Source: Alkalimonas amylolytica
GTDB lineage: Bacteria > Pseudomonadota > Gammaproteobacteria > Enterobacterales > Alteromonadaceae
Direction: 5' to 3'
Length of the DNA: 64,000 nucleotides
NCBI RefSeq assembly: GCF_900107845.1
Contig: NZ_FNRM01000002.1
Span: forward strand, 457,312 to 521,311
Of the stretch, positions 33,324 through 43,121 are shown piece after piece. Every line of letters begins with the position of its first letter. Position 1 is the first letter of the stretch. Under the pieces are notes generated by a model, which saw only the letters and a list, made by a program, of their open reading frames with translations, ran no database searches and was not told the origin of the DNA. The position numbers and the translations under genes are program-made.

Positions 33324-35051
33324 TTAAAAAGGAAACAACTGCGGGATCAACAGCAGGCAAACCAGCAAATAGGTCGCAGCTACCGGCAAGCCAGTCAGCA
33401 CAAAATGCCGCAGGCGGTACGATCCCGCGTTAAAGACCATCAGATTGGTCTGATAGCCATAAGGTGTGATAAAACTGGCAGAAGCAGCAAAGGCAACCGC
33501 CAGCGCCATCGGCATCACCTCGATGCCCATACCAAGCGCCAGGCTGTACGCCACCGGAAACATCAGAGCAGCCGCCGCATTGTTGGTGATCAGCTCCGTC
33601 AACAAATAGGTTAGCAGTAAGACACCGGCAAACGCCAGCCAGGCAGAGCCCTGCCCCAGGTGCAGCGCGGCCAGCTCACTGATGTTGTTCGCCAGTCCGC
33701 TGCCCGTCAAAGCACTGGCCAGACAAAGCGCCGCTGTCACAATCAGCCAAATGTCTGTCGGGAAACGCCGCTTTATCTCAGCCGCACTCAGGCAACCGGT
33801 GAGCAGCAACGCAGCCAACAACGTAGCTGCTGCCGTAAATAACGGCACACCCAGCACTGCCGTGGCAACGACCATGGCCGCAAAGCCCCACCAGGCCAGC
33901 TGCTCACGCCAGCCACTGAGCACCGAGTGTGGACGCAGGCCGGAAAGGATAAAGAAGTTGCGTGCCAGGTTGTGCCGGCGGGAAAAGTCCGGCCCGGTGG
34001 CCAGCAACAGCACATCGCCGCCCTGCAACTCAATCTCACCAAGCCGTGCTTGCAGTGCCACACCATCGCGGCGAATAGCAACCACAGCGGCATCAAAGCG
34101 GGCACGAAAATCAGCGCTTTTTAAGGTATCCCCCACAATGGCCGCATCCTGCTTGACCATCACTTCGGTCATGGCATCGGCGGATAAGCCGGTTCGCTCA
34201 GCGTACAAAACCAGGCCATCAAACTGCGACAAGAGCTGCACCTGGCGGACATCGCCACTGAACATCAACCGATCATCTGCCGCCAGCACATCGTGCGGAG
34301 CCACCGGGCAAATCCGCTCCTGAGCGCGGACAATCGCCAGCAAAAACAGATCCTGCAAATGGCGCAAACCGGCCTGTTCCACGGTTTTACCAGCCAGTGC
34401 AGAGCCCGGCAATACACGGGCTTCCAGCAGGCTGGCAGGTGCTGTCTGTTTCGCCTGGCTCAATGCCGGTAACCAGGGTGCCAGTACAAAGAGTACCAGA
34501 CCACAGGCCAGTACCAATGCCAGGCCAATCAGCGTGAAATCAAAGAAAGCAAAACCAGCATGGCCTCTGTCCAACAGCATGCTGTGCACAATCAGGTTGG
34601 TGGAGGTGCCAATCAGCGTCAGGGTGCCGCCCAAAATAGCGGCGTACGACATCGGCAACAGCAGCTTGCTGGCGGGTTGGCGGGTATTGGCCTGAATGGT
34701 GCTTAGCATGGCTGCCACCACAGCCGTGTTATTGAGCATCGAAGAGGACAACGCAGAAAAGCCCAGCACCCGTGCCAGCGAGCCCCTGGCTGAGCCAGTA
34801 ATTAACCAGCGGGACAGCCGGCGTAGCACACTGGTTTTTTCCAGCGCCACCGCAATCAGCAGGAGCAGCACCAGGCTGGCCAGGCCAGGGTTGCTGGCAC
34901 TTTGCAGCAAGGTGGCGGCATCAATCAGACCGCTTAGCAACAACAGCAGCAATACCACACCAAAAGCCGTCACCGCGCGCTGTGGCCAGCGGATCAAGCT
35001 GGCTACCAACAACAGCATCAAGGCCAGCAGCCCATAGGCTGATATGCTCAT
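33324..35051 (-). CDS. SLC13/DASS-family permease with TrkA-C domains (probable sulfate importer)
   Basis: 575 residues from the ATG at 35051, 4 bp after the cysN stop; an upstream in-frame start would lie inside cysN. About 10-11 membrane helices surround two soluble TrkA-C (RCK_C) domains in the middle (about 185-370: SLLEARVLPGSALAGKTVEQAGLR and VGDTLKSADFRARFDAAVVAIRR). The GTSTNLIVHS and SFITPYGYQTN motifs are the paired helix-break substrate sites of this family. Sandwiched between cysN and cysC, it very likely supplies sulfate (known for such SLC13 genes). Confidence 0.9.
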   Translation of the reverse strand: MSISAYGLLALMLLLVASLIRWPQRAVTAFGVVLLLLLLSGLIDAATLLQSASNPGLASLVLLLLIAVALEKTSVLRRLSRWLITGSARGSLARVLGFSALSSSMLNNTAVVAAMLSTIQANTRQPASKLLLPMSYAAILGGTLTLIGTSTNLIVHSMLLDRGHAGFAFFDFTLIGLALVLACGLVLFVLAPWLPALSQAKQTAPASLLEARVLPGSALAGKTVEQAGLRHLQDLFLLAIVRAQERICPVAPHDVLAADDRLMFSGDVRQVQLLSQFDGLVLYAERTGLSADAMTEVMVKQDAAIVGDTLKSADFRARFDAAVVAIRRDGVALQARLGEIELQGGDVLLLATGPDFSRRHNLARNFFILSGLRPHSVLSGWREQLAWWGFAAMVVATAVLGVPLFTAAATLLAALLLTGCLSAAEIKRRFPTDIWLIVTAALCLASALTGSGLANNISELAALHLGQGSAWLAFAGVLLLTYLLTELITNNAAAALMFPVAYSLALGMGIEVMPMALAVAFAASASFITPYGYQTNLMVFNAGSYRLRHFVLTGLPVAATYLLVCLLLIPQLFPF

Positions 35052-35055
35052 GGAC

Positions 35056-36489
35056 TCAGGACTTATCCGTTGCGGCAGTGGGCTTGCGCAGCTCGGGATA
35101 GTGCTTGCGCAGCAGGGCAATCACCTCTTGCTCGAACGGCGACAGCGCCACCAGCCTGGTGTGCTGTTGCGGCTCATCCGGCTGCAGCAATGCCGACTCC
35201 ACCATGCCCGCCCCAACAGTTTGGTTGTTTAAACGATCGATCACAATAAAAGCACCGGTCTGCTTGTTGCTGGCATAGGCATCAAACACCACGGTTTCAG
35301 ACAACTGCACATCCAGCTGGCCAATTTCATTCAAGCCCAGGGTGCTGGCGGGGGTTTCCTGCAGCGAGTTCACATCCACCCGGTAGTGCACGGTCTCCAC
35401 CTGCCCGCTGGTCAGCTTGCAGCCAAACTTAAACCAGTACTCACGGCCTGGTTCCAGTGCCTGCTGGTGCAGCCATACCATACGGGCACGTAAACGACTG
35501 GCCTGATGCGGCAAGGCATCTTTCGCCACCAGCATGCAGCCGCGGCTGACATCCACTTCATCCGCCAGCGTGAGGGTCACCGACTGCGGGGCTTCGGCCA
35601 CCGCCAGCTCGCCATCGAAGGTCAGAATGGATTGCACCCGGCTCACGGTACCGGCCGGCAATACCCGCAGCGTATCCCCTACCCGCACCGAGCCCGAGAC
35701 AATACGGCCCTGAAAACCACGAAAATCGGCATGGGGACGGCATACCAACTGCACCGGCAAACGAAAGTCCTGCGGTGTCGCGCTGCTGCTTACATCCAGC
35801 TGCTCCAGATAAGTCATTAAGGTAGAACCACGAAACCAACCCAGTTCCTTACTCGGGTGTACCACATTGTCGCCCTTTAGCGCCGAAATAGGCACAAAAC
35901 GAATGTCCGGAATATCCAGTGCGCCTGCCAGCTGCAGGTAATCCTGCTGAATTTCTTTGTACCGTGCCTGCGAATAGTTCACCAAATCCATTTTATTCAC
36001 CGCTACGATCACATGTTTAATGCCCAGCAAGGAACAAATAAAACTGTGGCGGCGGGTCTGCACCTGTACGCCATAACGCGCATCCACCAGAATAATGGCC
36101 AGATCACAATTGGATGCACCGGTCACCATGTTGCGGGTGTACTGCTCATGGCCCGGTGTATCGGCAATAATAAACTTGCGCTTATCGGTGGAAAAATAAC
36201 GGTAGGCCACATCGATGGTAATGCCCTGCTCCCGCTCTGCCTGCAAGCCATCCACCAGCAGCGCCAAATCCAGCGCATCGCCCTGGGTGCCGACTTTCTT
36301 GCTATCGGCGGTAATAGCTGCCAGCTGGTCATCAAAAATCAGTTGGCTGTCGTGCAGCAAGCGGCCAATCAGGGTGCTTTTGCCGTCATCGACACTGCCG
36401 CAAGTAATAAAGCGCAGCAGCTGTTTGCGTTCATGCTGCTGCAAATAACTCAGAATATCCTGTTCAATCAACGGGGATGCATGGCTCAT
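35056..36489 (-). CDS. cysN: Sulfate adenylyltransferase subunit 1 (GTPase)
   Basis: 477 residues of the translation-factor GTPase family: G1 GSVDDGKST (31-39), G3 [12 protein letters not shown] near 110, G4 NKMDL near 165. With CysD it makes APS from ATP and sulfate, GTP hydrolysis driving the reaction. There is no fused CysC domain at the C-terminus; APS kinase is separate two genes downstream. It starts 14 bp after cysD. Confidence 0.97.
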   Translation of the reverse strand: MSHASPLIEQDILSYLQQHERKQLLRFITCGSVDDGKSTLIGRLLHDSQLIFDDQLAAITADSKKVGTQGDALDLALLVDGLQAEREQGITIDVAYRYFSTDKRKFIIADTPGHEQYTRNMVTGASNCDLAIILVDARYGVQVQTRRHSFICSLLGIKHVIVAVNKMDLVNYSQARYKEIQQDYLQLAGALDIPDIRFVPISALKGDNVVHPSKELGWFRGSTLMTYLEQLDVSSSATPQDFRLPVQLVCRPHADFRGFQGRIVSGSVRVGDTLRVLPAGTVSRVQSILTFDGELAVAEAPQSVTLTLADEVDVSRGCMLVAKDALPHQASRLRARMVWLHQQALEPGREYWFKFGCKLTSGQVETVHYRVDVNSLQETPASTLGLNEIGQLDVQLSETVVFDAYASNKQTGAFIVIDRLNNQTVGAGMVESALLQPDEPQQHTRLVALSPFEQEVIALLRKHYPELRKPTAATDKS

Positions 36490-36503
36490 CGGTGCTTTGA
36501 GTA

Positions 36504-37403
36504 CTAAAAGTACCCCTCCATTTTTTTCTTTTCCATGCTGCCACTGCTATCACGGTCAATGACCCGGCCCTGACGCTCGGAAGTTTTGGTCAGCAGCATT
36601 TCCTGAATAATGGCCGGCAGCGTATCGGCGTCTGATGCAATAGCGCCGGTCAACGGGTAGCAACCCAGGGTGCGAAAACGCACTTTTTTCAATTGTGGCG
36701 TCTCCCCCGGCAACAGCGGCATCCGCTCGTCATCGACCATGATCCAGCCGCCATCGCGCGCCACCACCGGACGCTCTTTGGCAAAATACAGCTCCGGGAT
36801 CGGGATCTGCTGCTGGTAAATGTATTGCCAGATATCGAGCTCGGTCCAGTTGGATAACGGAAACACCCGGATGCTCTCGCCTTTATCAACCCTGGTGTTG
36901 TAAATAGACCACAGCTCCGGCCGCTGGTTTTTGGGATCCCAGCGCTGCTGCTTATCACGAAACGAAAATACCCGCTCCTTGGCGCGGGATTTTTCTTCAT
37001 CCCGGCGCGCGCCGCCAAACGCAGCATCAAAGCCATGCTGCTTTAGCGCCTGTTTCAGTGCCTGGGTTTTCATCACATCGGTGTGTTTGGCCGAGCCATG
37101 GCTAAAAGGCCCTATGCCCTGCGCCAGCCCATCCGGATTGGTATGCACCAGCAGCTCAAAACCCAGCTCACGCGCCATCCGATCGCGAAAGGCAATCATC
37201 TCCGCAAATTTCCAGGTGGTATCGATGTGCAGCAGCGGGAAAGGAATTTTTGCCGGATAAAAGGCTTTGCGCGCCAGATGCAGCAATACGGAGGAGTCCT
37301 TGCCCACCGAGTACAGCATCACCGGCTTGTCGAATTCGGCCGCTACTTCGCGGAAGATATGGATGGCTTCACTTTCCAGTACAGCAAGATGGGATGCATG
37401 CAT
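36504..37403 (-). CDS. cysD: Sulfate adenylyltransferase subunit 2
   Basis: 299 residues of the PP-loop ATP pyrophosphatase family: [13 protein letters not shown] (31-43), [17 protein letters not shown], the WSIYNTR and TELDIWQYI segments, and the conserved C-terminal [20 protein letters not shown]. Standard length (302 in E. coli). Its ATG overlaps the stop of a sulfotransferase gene by one base (TGATG), linking APS synthesis to sulfate transfer in one transcript. Confidence 0.97.
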   Translation of the reverse strand: MHASHLAVLESEAIHIFREVAAEFDKPVMLYSVGKDSSVLLHLARKAFYPAKIPFPLLHIDTTWKFAEMIAFRDRMARELGFELLVHTNPDGLAQGIGPFSHGSAKHTDVMKTQALKQALKQHGFDAAFGGARRDEEKSRAKERVFSFRDKQQRWDPKNQRPELWSIYNTRVDKGESIRVFPLSNWTELDIWQYIYQQQIPIPELYFAKERPVVARDGGWIMVDDERMPLLPGETPQLKKVRFRTLGCYPLTGAIASDADTLPAIIQEMLLTKTSERQGRVIDRDSSGSMEKKKMEGYF

Positions 37404-38101
37404 CAGCCGGCACTCAAGGTTCGGTTTAACTGAAAGGCCTGCATGCTATCGCGCAGCTCGTCGCTGGCATCCAGCCCCAGCCAGTGGATAAAAGACGGAA
37501 TAATATCGCCCTGCTGCTGCATCTGCGCATCGTAATCGATGATGGTGATGGCCTCCGGGCCAAAGGCCGCGGTGTAAGCAGCAATTAGCGCATCGTAATC
37601 GGTCAGCCAGGTATCGTCTTCGACATAAAGTGCCGACCAATAATCTTTGGATGGCCGCCGGCCCGGTTTTTTCGCCAGCTGCGCCCGGTAGGACGCCAGA
37701 TACTGCGCTTTATCGCGCAGGTACAGCACAATCTTAATCTCGCAGCTCACTGCAGCCAGTAGATCGTTTAGCAGCACCAGCTCGTCTTCAAAGCGCAGCA
37801 AAGACAGGCCCTCGGTGCTGATCACCTTATCCAGCCCCGGTTGTTCGGCAGCAAAAGCAGCCAGCCGCTGTTTTACCTGGCTGTAGTAATCGGCCGGAAA
37901 TGCTTTTATCGCCTGGCGGGCAAAAGAGTCGCGGTTTGGCCGCATGGTAGCGAGGTAACATTCAATGTGGTTGTTCGGAAAATGCAGGCCACGGTAATAG
38001 TGCCGGCCATTGTCCAGCAGCCAGCTGCGCTGTGAATTCAGCCAGCGCTGCAGCGAGGTAGAACCGGTTTTATGGCTGCCAATATGCAGGTACAGCGTCA
38101 T
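37403..38101 (-). CDS. PAPS-dependent sulfotransferase
   Basis: 232 residues. The 5'-phosphosulfate-binding loop [13 protein letters not shown] (6-18) and the 3'-phosphate region [15 protein letters not shown] near 128-142 are clear marks of the sulfotransferase fold. Being first in the operon sulfotransferase-cysD-cysN-permease-cysC, it is the probable consumer of the PAPS made by the rest. The acceptor is likely a surface glycan or lipid of this region (inference). A promoter with TACAAT lies about 30 bp upstream. Confidence 0.88.
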   Translation of the reverse strand: MTLYLHIGSHKTGSTSLQRWLNSQRSWLLDNGRHYYRGLHFPNNHIECYLATMRPNRDSFARQAIKAFPADYYSQVKQRLAAFAAEQPGLDKVISTEGLSLLRFEDELVLLNDLLAAVSCEIKIVLYLRDKAQYLASYRAQLAKKPGRRPSKDYWSALYVEDDTWLTDYDALIAAYTAAFGPEAITIIDYDAQMQQQGDIIPSFIHWLGLDASDELRDSMQAFQLNRTLSAG

Positions 38102-38128
38102 GCAAGAACCCCGGAAACAGAAAAGGCT

Positions 38129-38157
38129 ATTGTACGGTGCTTTGCCTTATTTTTACA
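38129..38157 (-). promoter_or_regulatory. Candidate promoter of the sulfation operon
   Basis: Minus strand: -10 TACAAT (38134-38129, five of six) with TGTAAA 17 bp upstream (38157-38152, weak). It sits 28 bp before the sulfotransferase ATG and after a strong terminator. Confidence 0.45.
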
Positions 38158-38201
38158 GCCTATCGCTGCGTTTAAGCGGCAACGTGCAGCCTTGCAGGCA
38201 T

Positions 38202-38227
38202 AAAAAAACGCCCCGCAGGGCGTTTTT
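38202..38227 (-). terminator. Strong rho-independent terminator after the S-layer-like gene
   Basis: ACGCCC-TGCG-GGGCGT on the minus strand, flanked by A and T runs (T7 downstream), works in both directions. It isolates the secreted-protein gene from the sulfation operon. Confidence 0.88.
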
Positions 38228-38251
38228 AAAAGCGTGAAACTAAAGCAGCAA

Positions 38252-39630
38252 TTACTTGCCGTTAGAATCGTTTACAACAACCAGACGGTCGCCGTTGCCA
38301 CGCTGGTAAGCAGAGTACACAGTTACGTCTTGCTCTGGAACGTTGGTTACCAGAGTCAGACCTACTGCGAAGTTGCCCGGGCCAGCCAGGTTCACACCTT
38401 TAGCAACCATAGCATTACGGATAGCTGCGTTCAGTGAGGTCACAGTACGAGCATTCGAAGTACCAACTTTACCCAGATCCAAAGTGTTACCACCAACTAC
38501 TGCAGTAGCGAAGATATCACCATTCTGGTTGCCTTTGTTGGTCAGCTGAATGGTTTGCTCAGCAGTCGGTCCGTACAGCATGTACGGGATGTAGACTGAA
38601 GAACCGTTCAGGGTCCAGCTGCCAGCACCAACAGCATCAAACACTTTACCAGTAGCAACTGGGCCAGAGTAAGTTACTTCAGACGTTGCACTGAAAGTCT
38701 GAGTAGGCAGCACTGGGTTGTGAGTTGCAGTACGGTTGGCTTCTGGATCGATAGTCAACGTGGTGTTAGCTGCGACAGCAGTACACTCAAAGCTTACTGC
38801 ATTAACAGTAACTGTTAAGTTGGCCAAGCCAGGGCAGGTTGCAGGATCTACTACGAACACACCAGCTGCAGGTTGAATGCCAGCAGTGTTAGCATCGGTA
38901 TCACGTACCCAGCTGAAGTCACCGGCTAAAGTGTGCTTAACACCAGTAATAGGACGGGCGTAGACATTACCACCAGTCACTAAAGACACGATGTTGAACT
39001 GACCATCAACAGTGTAATCACCATTCGGTGCATCTGCGTCTGTAAAGCGACGACGTTGCTGCTCAACATCGATCACCCGTGCAAACGAAGGAGCAGTTGT
39101 TGTGAACTGAGAAACTACTTTTACCAGATCAACCTTACGCTCGTCATTAGTACCACCAGTGTCCAGATCAAGACCTGTATTGGTTTTTGCAGAAAAATGC
39201 ACTGTAGCACCAGCGGCCAGATTTGACTTAGCAAATTCCAGTGCAGGGATAGTGCCAACAGAACCAATGCTGCTGTTGCCATTGGAAGTATCAATAGCGG
39301 TTACACGGTAAGTCGCTGACGTGCTGTTTGCTGCGCCACCAGAGATTAAGCTGAAGGTTACAGCTGCTGTGGTACCAGTCGCTGCTACAAAGCTGCTTGG
39401 TAATGCAGTTGCTACTGGCGCAGTAAAGGTCAGTGTCAGGGTATCATTCAGGGTATATAATCAGCACCCAGCTCAATAGTAAAACTTGCTGCTGTATGGT
39501 TTGCACCAGTTGACGCAAGGTACGGTGCAGTGACCTCATGTGTGGTACCACTCAACTCAGCTGCTTGAACTGCACCAGCAAATGCCAGCACCGCTGAAGC
39601 AATTAAGGTTTTCTTAAACATGTTTGTCAT
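38252..39630 (-). pseudogene. Secreted S-layer-like protein, interrupted by a 2-bp frameshift
   Basis: From the ATG at 39630 (GGAG ribosome site) a signal peptide reads MFKKTLIASAVLAFAGAVQAA. The frame stops at 39448 (...LGADYIP), while another frame continues directly (LNDTLTLTFTAPVATALP...) to 38252. Removing one TA from the TATATA at ~39459 would give one ORF of ~458 residues reading GADYTLNDTLTLTF. The mature protein is Thr/Val/Ala/Asn-rich, beta-type, Lys-poor, with few Cys. A near-consensus promoter, an ~85-nt leader and a strong terminator point to high expression. It resembles marine gammaproteobacterial S-layer proteins in size and composition; that identity is a guess. Confidence 0.7.
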
Positions 39631-39721
39631 GTCTTTCTCCAATTTCATGAAATTTGAGATTTCAGGCTTCGTGCCCTTTTTCTCTTTAGTAAAAACAACC
39701 GCTCTAGAACGGTGCGAATTG

Positions 39722-39750
39722 ATTATCATGAATGCTTTTTACTATGTCAA
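39722..39750 (-). promoter_or_regulatory. Strong sigma70 promoter of the S-layer-like gene
   Basis: Minus strand: perfect TTGACA (39750-39745), 17 bp, GATAAT (39727-39722, five of six), in a very AT-rich setting. It is the best promoter in the window. A near-palindrome, ACCGTTCTAGAGCGGT (39700-39715), follows at the start of the leader and could stabilise the mRNA. Confidence 0.8.
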
Positions 39751-39855
39751 TCAAATAAAAAGCAATTTTTTATTATAGAACGACAAACCAGAAGTAAATG
39801 CCGAAAATTGCAGCAAAACTCCCCAAATAGTGTGTTTGCGCTGTCCCAAAACCAA

Positions 39856-39878
39856 CACTGTCAAAAAACCCGACAGTG
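39856..39878 (-). terminator. Hairpin after gspD (weak terminator candidate)
   Basis: CACTGTC and GACAGTG form a 7-bp stem around a 9-nt loop, 12 bp past the gspD stop. The T-run lies in the loop, not after the stem, so termination would be poor. The remaining 39779-39855 stretch shows nothing else. Confidence 0.4.
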
Positions 39879-39890
39879 AGCCTGCCCTTT

Positions 39891-41954
39891 TTAATCCGAA
39901 AGCCGGATGTTTGTCAAGCCTTCCGCTATTGTAGCACGGATATGCTGCCAGTCGTCTACACTGTCGATCACCCGGGGCGTAATAAATATCACCAGTTCGG
40001 TCTTTACCTGCCCCTGCTCCTGGCCTTTAAATAAGTGACCCAGCAACGGAACCCGCGCTAAGCCCGGCACATGGCTGCTGCCTTCGGTGTTGCGCTCTGA
40101 AATCAGCCCGCCCAACAGCACGGTCTGACCGCTTTGTGCCAGCACCTCGGTTTGAATGCTACGGTCAAAAATACTGGAGGTCCCGGCCAGCTGCGGCCCG
40201 CCAGGACTGGTATTGGAAATGCTTTGATCAATTTCCAGCACCACCAGGCCCTGAGCATTGATGGTCGGCGTTACTGTTAGCTTAACACCGGTTTTACGAT
40301 AGACAATGGAGACCGTCTCGGCGCCAGTATTGGGGTTGACACTGGTGCTGCCTACGGTAGGGATTTCTTCGCCAACATTGATGGTAGCAGCAACGCCATC
40401 CCGCACTACCAGGGTGGGGTTGGATAAGATATTGACCAGGCTGCTGCTGGCCGAAAGCCGGGCCAGGATTTGCGAGACGCCATCGCCCCAGTTGAGCGCA
40501 AAGCCCCCCATACCGAGGGTGCCAAAAGCGCCCCGGGTGCCGCCGGTTAAGCGGCCACTGCGAAAGGCAAATTCAAAGCCCTGGGCAAACTCGTCGGTTA
40601 GGGTCACTTCGGCAATGGTGGCATCCAGCAAAATTTGCTTGGGCAGTACATCCAGCCGCTCAATAATCGGCAGCAACGACTGATAAGCGGTGCCGGTGGT
40701 ATAGAACAACAAGGTGTTGGAGCGCTCATCCACCGTTAAACGGATATCACCATCGGCCGTACTGCCGGAAGCCGCCCCACTCTGAGCGCGGCTCTCGCGG
40801 CCCTGAGTACCTTGCTCCATGCCCTGCTGCGCACTTTGGGTATCACGCCGGCTACTACCGGTACCGGGCAAGCTGGCACCAATTAAGGGGGCCACCGATT
40901 GGCCCAGATCCGAGGCCCGGGCGTAGCGTGGGTGGTAAAGAAAGTAGCGTTTATCGTTGCCGCGGCCTGGCCGGTCGATTTGACTGGCCCAGTACTCGGC
41001 TCTGTCCAGCACAAAGGCATCGCCGGCAAAGAGTGCGATGGCACCAATCTGGTTAATGGGCACCAACAACAGGGCCGGGCCAGCTGCGGCTCTGGTGCTG
41101 ACATTAAAGCCCTCGGCTTGCATCAGCTCGGTCAGTTGGCTGTTGAACTCGTTTGGTGTGATGTAGGTAAGCTGCATCAGGCCAACGTAACGGCCTCGGC
41201 TCGACGGCGTATCCAACAACGACAGTAAATCCAGGGCCCGCAGCACTTCCGAGCGGCTGCCCTGAATAAAAAAGGCATTTTGCTCAAAATCGGCGGTAAT
41301 CTGCGCACTGGTTAAACTGCGTAAGGTGCGCTCCACGCTGGTTTTAATGCCATAACGTTGCGGCACCACCTGCAGCACCTGCTGAATGGTATCGGGTACA
41401 TCGCCGGCCCGGCGGCCAAAGCCTATCACTACATTGGCGGTGCTCTGGCGATCTTTGGGGTGAATGTAAAATACCTCTTCGCGCTGGGAAACCTGCAGGT
41501 TCTGCTCATCCAGCAGCTGGCTGGTCAGTAAAAATAAACGGCGTGAGCTGATGGGCTCCTGCACATTCAGGTTCAGTCGCTTGCTGCTGGCCGCCTGATC
41601 GGCAATCACATAATTGACTTTAAGGACTTCGCCAAATACCTGCTGAATAAATTCCGGCAACGGCAACTGATTGAGCGCCAGTTGATGCTGATCGCGGCTG
41701 GAGAATTGCTGCGCCAAATCGGTTTGTTGCTGCAAAGCCCTGGTATCGGCCGGCAATGGCGTTAAGCGGGTAAAGCCAGCAGATACATCCATCGCATCGG
41801 ACTCGGGCAGATCCTCCGCCTGGTATTCCGGTGCCGGTGCCGCCATGCGGGATGGATTGACCGGGTAGTTGACCGACTGGGTAGCACAGCCGGTTAACGC
41901 CAGCAGACAAAAGCCAGCCAACAATGAAAAAGCACGGTTAGTTCTCAGATGCAT
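39891..41954 (-). CDS. gspD: Type II secretion liposecretin GspD
   Basis: 687 residues from the ATG at 41954 (AAGGA seven bases upstream), 17 bp inside the preceding gene; an earlier in-frame start is unlikely. The N-terminus is a lipoprotein signal (LLALTGC). N-domains (about 90-370) lead to the secretin core with VRDGVAATINVGEEIPT, GVKLTVTPTIN, and the VPGLARVPLLGHLF motif. Lipid-anchored, self-piloting secretins are known in HxcQ and XpsD systems. It is the last gene of an E-F-H-I-J-K-L-M-N-D cluster. A Ser/Gly/Gln-rich linker (about 375-405) is visible. Confidence 0.92.
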   Translation of the reverse strand: MHLRTNRAFSLLAGFCLLALTGCATQSVNYPVNPSRMAAPAPEYQAEDLPESDAMDVSAGFTRLTPLPADTRALQQQTDLAQQFSSRDQHQLALNQLPLPEFIQQVFGEVLKVNYVIADQAASSKRLNLNVQEPISSRRLFLLTSQLLDEQNLQVSQREEVFYIHPKDRQSTANVVIGFGRRAGDVPDTIQQVLQVVPQRYGIKTSVERTLRSLTSAQITADFEQNAFFIQGSRSEVLRALDLLSLLDTPSSRGRYVGLMQLTYITPNEFNSQLTELMQAEGFNVSTRAAAGPALLLVPINQIGAIALFAGDAFVLDRAEYWASQIDRPGRGNDKRYFLYHPRYARASDLGQSVAPLIGASLPGTGSSRRDTQSAQQGMEQGTQGRESRAQSGAASGSTADGDIRLTVDERSNTLLFYTTGTAYQSLLPIIERLDVLPKQILLDATIAEVTLTDEFAQGFEFAFRSGRLTGGTRGAFGTLGMGGFALNWGDGVSQILARLSASSSLVNILSNPTLVVRDGVAATINVGEEIPTVGSTSVNPNTGAETVSIVYRKTGVKLTVTPTINAQGLVVLEIDQSISNTSPGGPQLAGTSSIFDRSIQTEVLAQSGQTVLLGGLISERNTEGSSHVPGLARVPLLGHLFKGQEQGQVKTELVIFITPRVIDSVDDWQHIRATIAEGLTNIRLSD

Positions 41955-42525
41955 CGTTCGGTCCTTGTTGCAAAGTAGAAGCACCGGCAAACACCGGGGC
42001 AATGATGGCGGCTTGATCCGGCTTCGCCGGGTCGGTAAAGCGCAGTTGATGCACGCCTATCTGCGTTAATTGAAAACGGCCAAAGGTATCCTGCTCGCGG
42101 GCGGTGATAAGCCGGGCCGGTCCATCGCCTTGTTGCAGTTCGATCAATGCCAGCCGCTGATTGAGCGAGCGGGATATAAAGGTAGCTCGTACCACCAAAC
42201 GGCTATCATCCAGCTCGGTAGCACCGGGCAGTGCAACCTGGCTGCTGTTGGCCTCTGCCGTGCTTTCTGCCTCTGCCGCTTGCTGGGCATGATGGGCGCT
42301 GCTTTGTGCCAGCCAACGCTGCATAGGCTCACTCTGGCGTGGTGCGGTGGCAGTCGCTGGCAATTGCAGCGATGCAAAGCCCTGCTGATTGCTAAGATCA
42401 ATGGGGGTGTATAAACGGCTGCGAAAATCACTACCAAGCAGCAGCAGGGTAAGCACAAGCACCAGTGTGGTTTTGGCCGGCTGCGCGCTAAGGCTTTGCC
42501 AGGCCTGCCTGAGTACAGCGCCCAT
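41938..42525 (-). CDS. Type II secretion inner-membrane protein at the GspN/GspC position
   Basis: 195 residues: short cytoplasmic N-terminus, one membrane helix (about 18-33), an Ala/Gln/Glu-rich linker (70-95) and a small beta domain (100-180: VVRATFISRSLNQRLALIELQQG) resembling the homology region of GspC. In Xanthomonas the gene between xpsM and xpsD is XpsN, which links the inner-membrane platform to the secretin; the place and architecture are the same here. TAATG overlap with gspM. Sequence similarity to named families is low, so the label rests on position. Confidence 0.7.
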   Translation of the reverse strand: MGAVLRQAWQSLSAQPAKTTLVLVLTLLLLGSDFRSRLYTPIDLSNQQGFASLQLPATATAPRQSEPMQRWLAQSSAHHAQQAAEAESTAEANSSQVALPGATELDDSRLVVRATFISRSLNQRLALIELQQGDGPARLITAREQDTFGRFQLTQIGVHQLRFTDPAKPDQAAIIAPVFAGASTLQQGPNDASEN

Positions 42526-43121
42526 TAGTCATCTCCTTGCGGCAAGGCTGCATCCAGCGCCGCTGGTTGCAGCACAATGGCTTGCACCAATAGGGTTAAA
42601 GTCGCTTCGGGCTGGCTACGCTGCCCACTGGCAGCGGTAGTACGCAGCTCTGCGTGCTGAACGGATAACCCGTTTTGACCGCCAAACAAAGCAAGATACC
42701 CCTGCATCAGTTGGACGGGCTGGCCGCGCACCAGCAGCCTGGCCTGGTTGAGCTCCAGCCCTAAATCCGCTTCGCTGCGCTGCCCCACCCAGTCAAACAC
42801 GGTGAGCTCCAGCTGATGGCTGGCCAGCTGCTGCTGCAACTGCTGCTGCAAATTAAGCCGCACCTGCCCCATCGACTGGCCGGCTTGTTGCTGCGGATAG
42901 CGATTGGCCAACTGCTGCTGCAGGGCGGGCAGTTCTGCCAGTGCGCGTTGCAGCTCGGCTTCACTGGCCACCATCGCCTGCACCCTGGCCAACTGCTGGC
43001 TGACCTGGTTGAGCTCTTGCTGCAACTGGTTCTGTTGCTGAATCTTGGGCACCACCACAAATTGCAGCAGGGCCAGTACGGCGGCGATAGCCAGTAAAGC
43101 CTGTTGTTTGCTGCTGGTCAT
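42525..43121 (-). CDS. gspM: Type II secretion platform protein GspM-like
   Basis: 198 residues: a membrane helix at 8-24, a long Gln-rich coiled coil (27-105) and a C-terminal ferredoxin-like domain (105-185). This is the GspM/XpsM architecture. It overlaps gspL by ATGA and the following gene by one base. Platform proteins L and M pair in the inner membrane. Confidence 0.8.
   Translation of the reverse strand: MTSSKQQALLAIAAVLALLQFVVVPKIQQQNQLQQELNQVSQQLARVQAMVASEAELQRALAELPALQQQLANRYPQQQAGQSMGQVRLNLQQQLQQQLASHQLELTVFDWVGQRSEADLGLELNQARLLVRGQPVQLMQGYLALFGGQNGLSVQHAELRTTAASGQRSQPEATLTLLVQAIVLQPAALDAALPQGDD

Noticed and set aside
33682-34323. 213-codon open frame on the plus strand opposite the SLC13 permease
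   Set aside because: Ser/Ala/Arg-rich antisense translation of membrane helices with no recognisable domain; the permease on the other strand is certain.
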